DNA of 52,657 bases from Candidatus Woesearchaeota archaeon (lineage in GTDB: Archaea; Nanobdellota; Nanobdellia; Woesearchaeales; UBA11576), in NCBI GenBank assembly GCA_013203345.1, contig JABMQF010000032.1, positions 1 through 52,657 on the forward strand, in the 5' to 3' direction. Made by a program: the position numbers and the translations under genes. Shown here one piece after another: positions 1 to 9,728 of this stretch (positions within the stretch are counted from its first letter, which is position 1; every line of letters starts with the position of its first letter). Below the pieces are notes generated by a model. It saw only the letters and a list, made by a program, of their open reading frames with translations, searched no databases and was not told the origin of the DNA.

Positions 1-48
1 ATCTACATGTTTAAGCACTCTTAACTTAAGTTTTTTGCTGTATCCCAT
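1..48 (-). CDS. Truncated N-terminus of a gene running off the left edge; possibly an IS630-like/HTH transposase
   Basis: Reverse-strand ATG at 46-48 preceded by AAGGAGAATACG (SD-like); reads MGYSKKLKLRVLKHVD..., reminiscent of IS630-type HTH starts. Only 16 aa visible. Confidence 0.3.
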   Translation of the reverse strand, partial: MGYSKKLKLRVLKHVD

Positions 49-128
49 CGTATTCTCCTTTAAAACACCAAAGGATACCACTACAAGAAACTATCACCGT
101 AACATAATTACGGTTAAGAACATTTTAT

Positions 129-2372
129 ATGTTCACCACAAACTATAAAAGAAGCCCTATTAGGTATGTTTGCATGGCAGAAAAAATTCCCATAGTATTT
201 GTATTCCCTCCAGGTGGGCTGTTCTCTGATTTCCAGCAGTATATAGGAATATATTATCTTATTGCGTATCTTAATAGTAAAGGTATACATTCAGAACACT
301 ACCTGTGCGACAAGCCCAAGCCTATCTCAGAAGTCGTTGATGATATCATCGCAAAGCGACCAAGGATAGTGGGCTTTTCCTGCAAAGACACTAACTATCC
401 ATTCATCAAGCTGATGAGTCAGCTCATAAAAGCCAAAGATCCGAATATCCTGATTATTGTAGGCGGGCCAGCTGTGCCTTATATCAAACGATTCATACTC
501 GAAGATTCTAAGGGGGTTGATGTGTGCATAGCATTCAATGCAGAGGAAAAGCTTGAACTCATATTCAATCGTCTGGATTCCAACAAACTTGCATCAATAG
601 ATGATATCGAAGGAATTATGCTTAAATCAAAGGGGATAATAAAAGACAATAATTCTGATTCCATGAAAGTGATGAAGGATCTTGATATCTTTCCTTCTCC
701 GTATATAAATGGAGTGCTTGACAAGAACTTAGGGGTCATAACCTCACGAGGATGCCCTTTCCGCTGCAGTTATTGCAATTATGCGACAGTGCTCAAGAAT
801 ACATTCTGTAAGCATTCTGTCAAGAGGGTTATTGATGAACTCAAGTTTCTAAATAAGATGTATCGTAGTGGGCAGGCAGAATCCAACTGGGTAAACCTTA
901 ATGACTCAATATTCAGTTTTGATATCAAAAGGGCTAAATCCCTCTGCAAAGAGATAGAAAGTAATCATTTCAATCTGCGGTTGAGCGTAACAACAAGAGC
1001 AGATTACTGTGACACAGAACTTTTAGATCTTATGAAAAAAGCTAATTTTGTAGAGATTAATTTTGGTCTGGAATCTGCTTCATTAAGGATTCTGAGGGCT
1101 ATGAAGAAACTACCTTCAAGTGATGAGGCTGACGAGGAATATAATGCAGAGAAGACATTTCTTGAACGTCTCAAGCATCTTGTAGCCCATGCTAAATCAA
1201 TAGGTATAGAGAGTGTGCAGGCTAGCGTGGTTTTTGGTTTTCCTGGCGAGACGCTCAAGGATGCCCAGATGACACTTGACTTTGTCAAAAGCCTAGAACT
1301 GGATTCATACTCTCATCATATTCTTGAGGTGTACTCTGGCAGTCCTATATACAGGGAGGGTATGCTTGACAATAGAATAGCATTTGAACCTAACAAATTC
1401 CCTCTAAGGATAAAATACCCTGAATATATCAGCAAGGTGAAGCCATTGGACAATGCTGTTGAGATAATCAATACGATGCGGTTGCGTTACCAGGGAATGT
1501 TTCTTGACTGTTTTTCTGCCCAGCAGAACCAAGAAGAGAATCCTTTTAGCGAGGTTGTCCTTCTCAACCCCTCTTGCATGTCTTCTGAATTGAAATTCAA
1601 GACATTGGAATGGATAAAAAAGTATATGACTTTCTCCTGCAGGCTTGTGGTTGTTGAAGAGATGAATTATTCTGAACAAGATGTCAAGGAATTCAAGACA
1701 CTCCTGTCTACAGTAGGTGTACCGACCTCATTCTATCTCCTAACATCCTGTGTTAATCCAAAAGGAATCTTTGCCTGTAATGACTGCAAGCCTTCAGCGT
1801 ACATCAGAATAGAGAACAATCATGAAGTTGGGGGTAGTCCTCTTAAAGATATCTGGATAAGACCATTGGATGACTGCCTTAGTAAGATGAATTCTACTAA
1901 AGACGACTCTTATTACATGACTTATCTTAAAGCAGATAGTGTGCAAGAAATAATACAGACATATTCAGATGCAAGTAAGGTAAATCAGAAATGTGCAATG
2001 GTTTATGATGAACGTCTTGTCTTTATCGACAGCTGCAGGTGGTTGGATGAGCCCTGCCCTGCCATTAAACTAAATAGGGTCATAATAGATGAGAATGGAG
2101 ACATAAGACCTTGCTTTGATTCGCCTATAGTGGGTGATGTCGGCATGTCAAAGGAACAAATAATCTCGCGGCTTAATAAGATGAATGTCTGTGATTCCAG
2201 GTCCTGCAATGAGTGTGAAGAGGAATACAACTGCTCAAAATGCATGTTCGTGGATGATTCTCTCAAAAGATTGTTTTGCAGCAGTACAGGCAAAGATATG
2301 AAAAAAATCATTTCTAAGAAGAAAAAATCTTATTTTGATGTAATAATGCCAGACTTTTTACTGAATAAATAA
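129..2372 (+). CDS. B12-binding-like / radical SAM protein with C-terminal Cys-rich (SPASM-like) region
   Basis: TSRGCPFRCSYCNYA (CxxxCxxC); N-terminal cobalamin-binding-like fold region; C-terminal CDSRSCNECEEEYNCSKC cluster. Real start may be M at 177 (MAEKIPIVFV). Confidence 0.85.
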   Translation: MFTTNYKRSPIRYVCMAEKIPIVFVFPPGGLFSDFQQYIGIYYLIAYLNSKGIHSEHYLCDKPKPISEVVDDIIAKRPRIVGFSCKDTNYPFIKLMSQLIKAKDPNILIIVGGPAVPYIKRFILEDSKGVDVCIAFNAEEKLELIFNRLDSNKLASIDDIEGIMLKSKGIIKDNNSDSMKVMKDLDIFPSPYINGVLDKNLGVITSRGCPFRCSYCNYATVLKNTFCKHSVKRVIDELKFLNKMYRSGQAESNWVNLNDSIFSFDIKRAKSLCKEIESNHFNLRLSVTTRADYCDTELLDLMKKANFVEINFGLESASLRILRAMKKLPSSDEADEEYNAEKTFLERLKHLVAHAKSIGIESVQASVVFGFPGETLKDAQMTLDFVKSLELDSYSHHILEVYSGSPIYREGMLDNRIAFEPNKFPLRIKYPEYISKVKPLDNAVEIINTMRLRYQGMFLDCFSAQQNQEENPFSEVVLLNPSCMSSELKFKTLEWIKKYMTFSCRLVVVEEMNYSEQDVKEFKTLLSTVGVPTSFYLLTSCVNPKGIFACNDCKPSAYIRIENNHEVGGSPLKDIWIRPLDDCLSKMNSTKDDSYYMTYLKADSVQEIIQTYSDASKVNQKCAMVYDERLVFIDSCRWLDEPCPAIKLNRVIIDENGDIRPCFDSPIVGDVGMSKEQIISRLNKMNVCDSRSCNECEEEYNCSKCMFVDDSLKRLFCSSTGKDMKKIISKKKKSYFDVIMPDFLLNK

Positions 2373-2414
2373 TTCTGCTCATCACAAATCCAGATTTATA
2401 ATAATAAAAAAAAA

Positions 2415-2594
2415 TTAGAACCTTGTATCTGCTGCAATTGACTTGTTAACATTAGGGTTCTTTTTTGTCTGTGAATTGCTAGGATGTATAATCACCTGGT
2501 GCATATTAACTCCCGATCCCCAGACAAGAAGAACTGGCTTTGATGCTTTATCAAGATTTATTATTCGCATGCTCGATTTTTTCAGTGCTGTCAT
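2415..2594 (-). CDS. Small protein (59 aa) of unknown function, not in supplied ORF track
   Basis: MTALKKSSMRIINLDKASKPVLLVWGSGVNMHQVIIHPSNSQTKKNPNVNKSIAADTRF; strong SD AAAAGGAGGTCATACCA-ATG; same strand and directly downstream of the M16 pair. Confidence 0.5.
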   Translation of the reverse strand: MTALKKSSMRIINLDKASKPVLLVWGSGVNMHQVIIHPSNSQTKKNPNVNKSIAADTRF

Positions 2595-2708
2595 TGGTAT
2601 GACCTCCTTTTATTATTTTCATCAATTAAACTAACATTTATTTTAAATCTTTTGTTTTTGAATGTGCTATTTTGCTGTAATATGAGTATTTGCACCATTT
2701 GCTCCGCC

Positions 2709-4040
2709 TCAATCATTCCTGTCAAGCATGACTATTGTTGGGTTCACAAGATACTTATCTGCTACGCTTATCATTTGCGCGTCAGTCAAGTGATTGATTA
2801 TGCTGGCAAGGTCAGAATTGCTTAGGTCGTAATCAATTATCTCCTTGAACAATGCATCAAAATTCTCATCTTCATATACTTCTCCTGCCATCTTTATAGA
2901 CGCTTTCACAGATCTCTTAATTGTTTCTAACTCTGCTTCTGTGATTCTCTCACGACTGATCTTCTCTATCTCTTCCAATGTGAGTGTCTTAACTTCTTCT
3001 AGCTTGCCAGGTCCTGTCTGAACAGTGATTATGAATGCAGAATACAGTTTTGTTGTATGTAATTCTACCCTAGGAGAATATGCCAAACCCCCTTTTTCCT
3101 CTCTAAATAGCCTTAGCAGTCGCGTATTCAGCTGGGCTGAGACCAGCTTGAGTCTGAACAGGTCTTCAAAGCTGGCAGATGGAGAGATAAGATATCCTAT
3201 CATCAAAACAGGCGATTCAGTGTTATCATCCATCACAATCTTCTCTATTGTCAAAGGCCTTACTGGAATCTCTTCTTTACTTTTACTTTCTTCCACAACA
3301 GGCATGTCCCTACTTAGAATTCTTATGTTGTTCACCATCACTTCAGTATCAAAATTGCCTGTGATTGATACAGTCATCCTGCCTGGCCCCACATATGCCT
3401 CATGCTGCAATACCAGGTGTTCGCGCGTAATGGATGTAATATCTTCAGCAGAAGTCACCGTCCCTAAAGGTGTGTCCCTGAAAAATGTTCTTGTAAACAT
3501 ATCACCAAGTTTTGATTCAGGATAGTATTGAGATGAGTTCAACGTTTTTATGTAATTATTTTGGATAAGTTCCAGCATATCTTCAGTTAAAGAAGGGTCT
3601 TTCAATATGTCAAACAATATCTTGGCAGATTCTCCAAGATTCGCGCTGTCAGAGACCAGGCCGAATCCCTTGAAATCGTCCTGATCAATAGGATACACAT
3701 AGACACCAAGCTGCGAGAACGCATTGTTTATCTGTTCTGTATTCAAAGTTCCAGTTCCGGTTGGCATAAGATTGAAAAGCACATCATTCAAACCAGGCTT
3801 GTGTTGTTCGTCTGGGAATTCATCATAAGGCGATAACTGCACTCCAATATGCATAGCTACTCTGTCGTGTCTGTGATCCTCTTGCATGAGTATCACTAAC
3901 CCATTCTCAAGTATCACTTTCTCATACCCATTAATGGATGGCTCACGAGAAATAACTGTAGTGTGTTGTTGGTCACTACCACATCCAGCAAGAAGTGACA
4001 TGACCAGTATTATTGCAAGCAATCCTATTTTTATCTTCAT
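2709..4040 (-). CDS. M16-family peptidase-like lipoprotein, inactive subunit
   Basis: Lipobox LLAGC; M16 fold similarity to the upstream gene; HxxEH position reads GLNDVLFNLM (zinc motif lost). Confidence 0.8.
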   Translation of the reverse strand: MKIKIGLLAIILVMSLLAGCGSDQQHTTVISREPSINGYEKVILENGLVILMQEDHRHDRVAMHIGVQLSPYDEFPDEQHKPGLNDVLFNLMPTGTGTLNTEQINNAFSQLGVYVYPIDQDDFKGFGLVSDSANLGESAKILFDILKDPSLTEDMLELIQNNYIKTLNSSQYYPESKLGDMFTRTFFRDTPLGTVTSAEDITSITREHLVLQHEAYVGPGRMTVSITGNFDTEVMVNNIRILSRDMPVVEESKSKEEIPVRPLTIEKIVMDDNTESPVLMIGYLISPSASFEDLFRLKLVSAQLNTRLLRLFREEKGGLAYSPRVELHTTKLYSAFIITVQTGPGKLEEVKTLTLEEIEKISRERITEAELETIKRSVKASIKMAGEVYEDENFDALFKEIIDYDLSNSDLASIINHLTDAQMISVADKYLVNPTIVMLDRND

Positions 4041-5386
4041 TTTGGTTCTGTTATTAGCATTACGCGATTATTAAGATATGTTCCTGCAAGCCGTTTGATG
4101 TCATCAATTGAAATGCTATTTACCAGTTCAACATCACTGTATATCTGGTTCATTTCCTCTTCTTCGCGAACATCATTGTTAATGGCGTAACTCACAAGGA
4201 GTTCAGCTTCATCATCCATTGTGTAGAATCTCTGTTCCATCTGCAGTTTCATGTTATTCTTGTGCTTTTCTAGTTCTTTAATGTTAATATTCCCTGATCT
4301 CATCATATCAGCAATAGACTCAAAGCCAGACAGGATTTGTTCTTCATTTTCAGAAGAGAACATAGCTCCTACTATGATGCTGTTATCATTTTCCAGATCA
4401 TGGAGGTATGCTGCAGCGTCTAATGCTATACCACTCATCATAAAAGTTTCTGAAAGTTCTTCATTGAGAATGGATCCAAGTATCAGCAAGGCGAACTTAT
4501 CTTTTTTTGTTAGATTACCAGGAATCTTATATCCTAATTGTACGATTTCAATGCCGACATCCTGCTGGATTCTCTGCGTTTTGTTCTCCTCAGCAGGGTT
4601 CAACTGCAACCTTTGCTTCACAACCCGTGTTTGGTTATTTAATGTTTTAAAGGCGGTTTCAACCAAAGAAATTGCCTTGTCTGTGCCTATATCCCCAACT
4701 ATTGATATGTATATATTATCGGTTGTGAAAAAACGCGCATGGTAGCTGTAAAGCATATCAGGAGTTAAATTCAAAAACAGTTCAGGGTAGCCTATAGTTT
4801 CATAGACATAAGGATGATCGCCGTACAGAATGTCCATGAATCTTATGCTGGTCGCATAGAAAGGGTCATTGAGTTCAGTAAGATATTCCTCGTATATGAC
4901 CTGTTTCTCTCTGTCGAATTCCTCTTCAGTAAAAATGGGGTTTACTATCATGTCTGAGTAGGTCAGGAATACTTCCTCGAAATCCTCTGGAAGAGAACTG
5001 AAAAGAAATGTTATGTGATCTCTTGATGTGTAGGCATTGGCGTTCGAGACACCTAATGATCTAAAGTAATCAGAGAAGAACAAGCCGTGCTTTGCCTTGA
5101 TTGTCTTAAAGAACATGTGCTCCAGGGAATGAGCCATACCTCTTGTTGAGTCGTTCTCATTAACTGACCCTGCCTTGACCACAATCTGCATTACAACTTT
5201 AGGATGCCTATGGTCTTCTTTCACAATGAGAGTGATACCATTGTTAAGTTTTGCAAAAGATATAGGAGTTTCAGAATTGACAGGATGATATGTATCTTTT
5301 AGTTCAAGCACAGGTGTTTGGGTTGAATCGCACCCTGCCAGGATAAGAATGATTATGATTATAAAAAATTGTAACCTCATTTTCAT
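4037..5386 (-). CDS. M16-family zinc peptidase lipoprotein, active subunit
   Basis: Lipobox ILAGC; HSLEH (HxxEH) in GMAHSLEHMFFK; 4-bp overlap with downstream M16-like gene. Confidence 0.9.
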   Translation of the reverse strand: MKMRLQFFIIIIILILAGCDSTQTPVLELKDTYHPVNSETPISFAKLNNGITLIVKEDHRHPKVVMQIVVKAGSVNENDSTRGMAHSLEHMFFKTIKAKHGLFFSDYFRSLGVSNANAYTSRDHITFLFSSLPEDFEEVFLTYSDMIVNPIFTEEEFDREKQVIYEEYLTELNDPFYATSIRFMDILYGDHPYVYETIGYPELFLNLTPDMLYSYHARFFTTDNIYISIVGDIGTDKAISLVETAFKTLNNQTRVVKQRLQLNPAEENKTQRIQQDVGIEIVQLGYKIPGNLTKKDKFALLILGSILNEELSETFMMSGIALDAAAYLHDLENDNSIIVGAMFSSENEEQILSGFESIADMMRSGNINIKELEKHKNNMKLQMEQRFYTMDDEAELLVSYAINNDVREEEEMNQIYSDVELVNSISIDDIKRLAGTYLNNRVMLITEPK

Positions 5387-5551
5387 AGGTGAAATAGGAC
5401 AGGATATTTAAAACTTTATTATTTTTGTATGTGGTATGTCAGCAGGTCTGTCAATGAATGAGTGCGATCAAGTCTTAACAGACAAGGTGAAACACCCTGT
5501 CTACAAAACGAAACACACGTTTATAACAAAATTCAGTCATCATTTCTCAAC

Positions 5552-5764
5552 ATGACAACAAAATTACGGATCCAACTTTCTGACAAAGCCAAAAAAGAGC
5601 TTGAATCCCTAAAAGATAAGCTAGAAATGCACAGCATCACAGAAGTCATCAGAAGCAGTGTCTCTGTTAACAAGTTCCTCATAGAACAGAAAGAGGAAGG
5701 TAATGAGCTGATTCTAAGGAATAGGATGACTCGATGTGAAAGGATCATACTGATTCTAAAATGA
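5552..5764 (+). CDS. Ribbon-helix-helix-like DNA-binding protein
   Basis: MTTKLRIQLSDKAKKELESLKDKLEMHSITEVIRSSVSVNKFL pattern; internal start of ORF 5462..5764. Confidence 0.6.
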   Translation: MTTKLRIQLSDKAKKELESLKDKLEMHSITEVIRSSVSVNKFLIEQKEEGNELILRNRMTRCERIILILK

Positions 5765-6054
5765 AAAAAATGGAACAATTCTCAAACACAAACAGAGAAT
5801 ATTCAGATATAGATGACTTTGAACCCACTCAGGCAGTTATTGAAGAATTAATAAAATCTCAACAGACAAGAAAGACAATACTGCACATAGTTACACACTC
5901 AATAGCATATATTATTCTAGTTCCGTTCGCACTGATAATCATCTACAACACACTAACCAACACAACACAACCCATCCCAACATACTTTATATCTATAGTA
6001 TCTATTGTAATTGGATTCTACTTTGGTGGAAAAGTACTACAAAAGAAATCATAA
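5761..6054 (+). CDS. Small membrane protein (2 TM)
   Basis: Overlaps preceding RHH gene by 4 bp; hydrophobic segments IAYIILVPFALIIIYNTL and YFISIVSIVIGFYFGG. Confidence 0.6.
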   Translation: MKKMEQFSNTNREYSDIDDFEPTQAVIEELIKSQQTRKTILHIVTHSIAYIILVPFALIIIYNTLTNTTQPIPTYFISIVSIVIGFYFGGKVLQKKS

Positions 6055-6111
6055 AAATCCGCAGAAATTACGCTATTGACAATTTCTTTTGAAAGCGAAT
6101 TTTAGGATGCC

Positions 6112-6133
6112 AAAAATTTTGTGAAATTTTTGC
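6112..6133. terminator. Hairpin between convergent genes
   Basis: CAAAAATTT-TGTG-AAATTTTTG perfect 9-bp stem. Confidence 0.5.
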
Positions 6134-6140
6134 GCATAAT

Positions 6141-6524
6141 TCAACCATACCTATCCCATTCACCAGAAACTACAACATTATAACCCTGGTTTCTAAAGTC
6201 TATCCTGAAGTTTGATATGAAGTGGTCCATCCATTTATACATGAGCATAAATCCTCTTAACTCTATGCAGAATGTTTTTTCATCAACTTGTTTGATCTCA
6301 TGAAAATCTGCATCAATAGAATATTCCTGTTTCATGTTATTGAAGTATGTGTTCATCTTCTGAGAATTAAATGCTTCAGGAAACTCTATCCACAACTGAG
6401 CTATAGCAGGATTTTTTGTGCTGACCTGTCGTTTGTTGAGCACAATTCTCTTAGTACTATCTCTAAGCTTTGCACCGTGTTTTTTCAGAAGACTCAATGC
6501 TTCTTTGTGTGTTAAATCAACCAT
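6141..6524 (-). CDS. Hypothetical protein (127 aa)
   Basis: Intact ORF with no overlapping better candidate. Confidence 0.5.
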   Translation of the reverse strand: MVDLTHKEALSLLKKHGAKLRDSTKRIVLNKRQVSTKNPAIAQLWIEFPEAFNSQKMNTYFNNMKQEYSIDADFHEIKQVDEKTFCIELRGFMLMYKWMDHFISNFRIDFRNQGYNVVVSGEWDRYG

Positions 6525-6667
6525 TTTATCATAACTCCTGTTTATTATTAGTCAAGAGTCGTCCTAATTGATAAGTGTTCTTATATCCCTTAGCAGACCT
6601 TTATTTACCACCCTTCGATGGTAACAAAACCAAAACCTTTATAAAGCATAGCAGTATAACTCTTGTA

Positions 6668-7486
6668 ATGGTCAAATTAACGGTTTGCTCAGATATCCAT
6701 GGTGACTTAGAGTCATTAGTGCATTTTGCGAATTTCACCAAATCAAGAGGATCTGATAAAATAATCATAGCTGGCGATCTCATAACAAAGCCTTACACAA
6801 AAGAGCATCTGGATGCTTTACAGAATGGTTCCTTAGATAAAGAAAGTTTCTTAGAAAATAAAAGAATCCACGCCAGAAACACTTACACGCAAATGAAACA
6901 AATTCTTGACACAACAAACATACCTTACTCAGTAATCCCAGGTAATTATGACACTCCAGAAGATATCCACGCTGTTTTCCAGAATAATGATCTGCACAAT
7001 AACACAACTCTTTTAGGAGATCAAAAATTTGCAGGATTTGGAGGAGCTGATGCATACCCACCTCACATACATCTTCTTGTTGGTTTAAACGAGATAAATT
7101 ACAACGATGATACCATGATAACTTTATTCAATGCAGAACAACCAGATATCATAGTAACACACAACCCTCCACATGGTCTTTGTGATGACATGTTCAATGG
7201 AGCAAATGTAGGAAGTCCGTCACTAAGACAATATATCCGGGAACACCAACCAAAACTAGTAATCTGTGGCCACATCCACGAAGCAGGTCCTTTAGGTAAC
7301 AACCCTAATGGCGTCAAAGGCATAGCCAAAGAAGGCGACACATATGTTGTAAACCCAGGCAATCTGGGCATATTCCAACTGCTAAACCCACAAACCCTAA
7401 AACCAGTACAATCATTCGACAATGGCACATTCGCAGAGATAGAATACGATAACGAAGTAAAGAATGTTAGGTTTTATAGGTTGTGA
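6668..7486 (+). CDS. Calcineurin-like metallophosphoesterase
   Basis: CSDIHGD, AGDL, GNYD, THNPPHG, GHIHE motifs; start at MVKLTVCSDIHGD inside ORF 6575..7486. Confidence 0.9.
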   Translation: MVKLTVCSDIHGDLESLVHFANFTKSRGSDKIIIAGDLITKPYTKEHLDALQNGSLDKESFLENKRIHARNTYTQMKQILDTTNIPYSVIPGNYDTPEDIHAVFQNNDLHNNTTLLGDQKFAGFGGADAYPPHIHLLVGLNEINYNDDTMITLFNAEQPDIIVTHNPPHGLCDDMFNGANVGSPSLRQYIREHQPKLVICGHIHEAGPLGNNPNGVKGIAKEGDTYVVNPGNLGIFQLLNPQTLKPVQSFDNGTFAEIEYDNEVKNVRFYRL

Positions 7487-7533
7487 TGATTTCTTATTAG
7501 TCAAATCAAAAACCAACACCCCCAGTCAATACC

Positions 7534-7554
7534 TCAAAAATCAAAGATTTTTGA
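7534..7554. terminator. Hairpin downstream of metallophosphoesterase gene
   Basis: TCAAAAATC-AAA-GATTTTTGA perfect 9-bp stem. Confidence 0.45.
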
Positions 7555-7759
7555 TTGTCCTAAAAACGCAACAAGTTTTGATGAGACCTGCAGCATGAGC
7601 AGATAGCCACCCTATATGTATTTCTTAACTGCTGAATAATTCAGGATGCGCAGCAGCCTAAAGGCTTACAGCCCGAGGGTTGAAAGAGAACCTATTTGTG
7701 AACCACCGGCGAGCACACCAGTGGAATGACTTCATTTAACCTATCAAATTATAAAGATA

Positions 7760-9193
7760 TTATTTGTTCTTTTCAGCATCTTCGAATAATGAAGAAATCT
7801 CTTCCAAAGTTAAATAAGTCATTTTCTTTGTGTCCAGGTATTCAATACACTCTTTGGTGAATCCTGATTTGGATATTAGTAAGTATTTGAATGATCCCGA
7901 AGCATTTATGAATACTGATTTTCTGACTAAGTCTTCAACCATAGGAATATTCACAGGAGTATTTTTCCACTTCACTTCGCAAATAATTAATTCTCGGTCT
8001 TTTGTGTTATTAACGACCAAGTCAATCTCTTCTGCTTTACCATCAGAATTTTTTCCCCACCAAGGACCAATCTGATCAAAATTTATTTTCAAGTTCTTTA
8101 TTTTCTTACCATTGTATAAAATTAACAATTCTCGGACAATGTCTTCAAATTTATGACCGATAAAACTATTGATATCCTTATTGATTTTTTCTCTCAAAAG
8201 TTCCATATTACCTAACTCTATTAATGATAAATTTGAAAAGATATATTTATACCAAAAGTGAAAAAAATTATCTTCAAAAGCATACCTCGGTTTTGGTTTT
8301 TTAGAGTGGAATAAAGGGTCTCTTGTACCAATTATATGAAGAAGGTCTTTAAGATTGTTAAGATAATAATTTACGTCTTTTTGCTCAACACCTGACTGGA
8401 TGACAATCTCTTCACGTGTGCCGTTTGTTGTGGAAATTGCATGAAGTATAGAATTGTAATTTGTTTCTTTTGTCAATTCCATCATGATAAAATTTGTGGG
8501 TTCATCTCGTAAAGGTGCTGTTTTCCTTAAAACCATCTTTTCAATTATTTGTATCAATTCTTTCTGAGAATGTTTTTTGACAAACCATAAGAAATGAGGC
8601 GTTCCACCAAAAACTGAATATATTTCAATTCTCTTTTTCTCGTCCAAATCGCTGAACATATCTCGAAAATCAAGATACCTGAATGGTTTGAATGGCATTT
8701 TCCAAGTCATTCTACCATATAACGGAGCAGTCTTGTCCATAAAAATATCATACATCATGCTCATAGATGAGCCGATAGCTACAAATAGAATCTTTGACTT
8801 GCTTAGTTTATTATCCCAATAGTTCTGAAATTTGGATAGGAATTCTGGCGCATGGTCTTTTAATCGTGAAAATTCATCCATAACAAAAACAAATTTTTGT
8901 TTTGAAGCTTTTTTATATAAATATTCAAAGAAGTCTTCCCACTCAATAAATTTTTCGCGTTCACCAGTTTGATCGTAGATATCTTCAGATAGTATTCTTA
9001 ACAGTTCTTTTTTATTTGCTTTGTTAACAAAATAATAAACTGCTTCTCCATCAATTTCATTCATAAACCTCTTGATAAATTCAGTCTTTCCAAGTCTTCG
9101 TCTACCATAAATGATGCATAATTCTCCAGAATCAATCTCATCATATTTACCTGATAAATCCTTTAATTCGTTTGTTCTATCATAAAATTCCAT
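7760..9193 (-). CDS. AAA-family archaeal ATPase with C-terminal DUF234-like nuclease domain
   Basis: IIYGRRRLGKTEFI Walker A; KFVFVMDEFSRL Walker B; C-terminal EEIDLVVNNTKDRELIICEVKWK (PD-(D/E)XK-like). Confidence 0.88.
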   Translation of the reverse strand: MEFYDRTNELKDLSGKYDEIDSGELCIIYGRRRLGKTEFIKRFMNEIDGEAVYYFVNKANKKELLRILSEDIYDQTGEREKFIEWEDFFEYLYKKASKQKFVFVMDEFSRLKDHAPEFLSKFQNYWDNKLSKSKILFVAIGSSMSMMYDIFMDKTAPLYGRMTWKMPFKPFRYLDFRDMFSDLDEKKRIEIYSVFGGTPHFLWFVKKHSQKELIQIIEKMVLRKTAPLRDEPTNFIMMELTKETNYNSILHAISTTNGTREEIVIQSGVEQKDVNYYLNNLKDLLHIIGTRDPLFHSKKPKPRYAFEDNFFHFWYKYIFSNLSLIELGNMELLREKINKDINSFIGHKFEDIVRELLILYNGKKIKNLKINFDQIGPWWGKNSDGKAEEIDLVVNNTKDRELIICEVKWKNTPVNIPMVEDLVRKSVFINASGSFKYLLISKSGFTKECIEYLDTKKMTYLTLEEISSLFEDAEKNK

Positions 9194-9426
9194 TTTTTAT
9201 TACTCGTGAAAGGAAACCGGATAGCGATTAGTTCATTTAGCGGAACAAGTTCCGCACATATAACGGATTAAAATCCGGTCTTTGCATTATAAAAACACCT
9301 TTCCTTTAAATACTTTTACAATTAATCCTCTAACTTGCAATAGTTTAGCGGATTAGAATCCGGTAATTGACCGGACTCTGCTCCGCATATTACTATGTGC
9401 TTCACACACACTCGAAAATTACTAAA

Positions 9427-9510
9427 TTAGCCGTTTAAATCCTCTAATATATTTTCATACTCTTTCATACTAATCTCCCCATAAGCCATCCTTTTCTTTG
9501 CTATGTCCAT
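9427..9510 (-). pseudogene. SHOCT-like fragment
   Basis: Reverse frame reads MDIAKKRMAYGEISMKEYENILEDLNG*, matching the short C-terminal SHOCT pattern; no intact upstream protein in frame. Confidence 0.35.
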
Positions 9511-9728
9511 CAGGTCTACAGCCCAAGACTGTTAGTCATTGCGCGTACTCTGTATGAACATTGATGTAAATCCTCAAATTAGCGTCACGGTTTTTGGGCC
9601 TAAAATGATCAGTCAAGCCTTTATATCATTAAACTTTACAAAATTAGGAAAAAACTCAGATACTGAAAGATTTTTGGATTTTGCACGATAATATTTATAA
9701 AGAAAACAATACTAAACCTTGTAATTAG

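Noticed and set aside
2443-2634. + strand ORF of 63 aa downstream of the radical SAM gene
   Set aside because: Opposite-strand ORF 2415-2594 has a much stronger SD and more protein-like composition; both cannot easily be real.
3025-3525. Antisense ORF inside the M16 gene (166 aa)
   Set aside because: Fully antisense to a clear M16-family gene; no recognizable domain.
4251-4745. Antisense ORF inside the active M16 gene (164 aa)
   Set aside because: Overlaps a confident CDS; composition consistent with a shadow ORF.
7575-7640. Possible C/D-box sRNA (TTGATGAG ... CTGA)
   Set aside because: Only C and D-like boxes visible; no convincing D'/C' pair, so kept only as part of a general structured-region finding.
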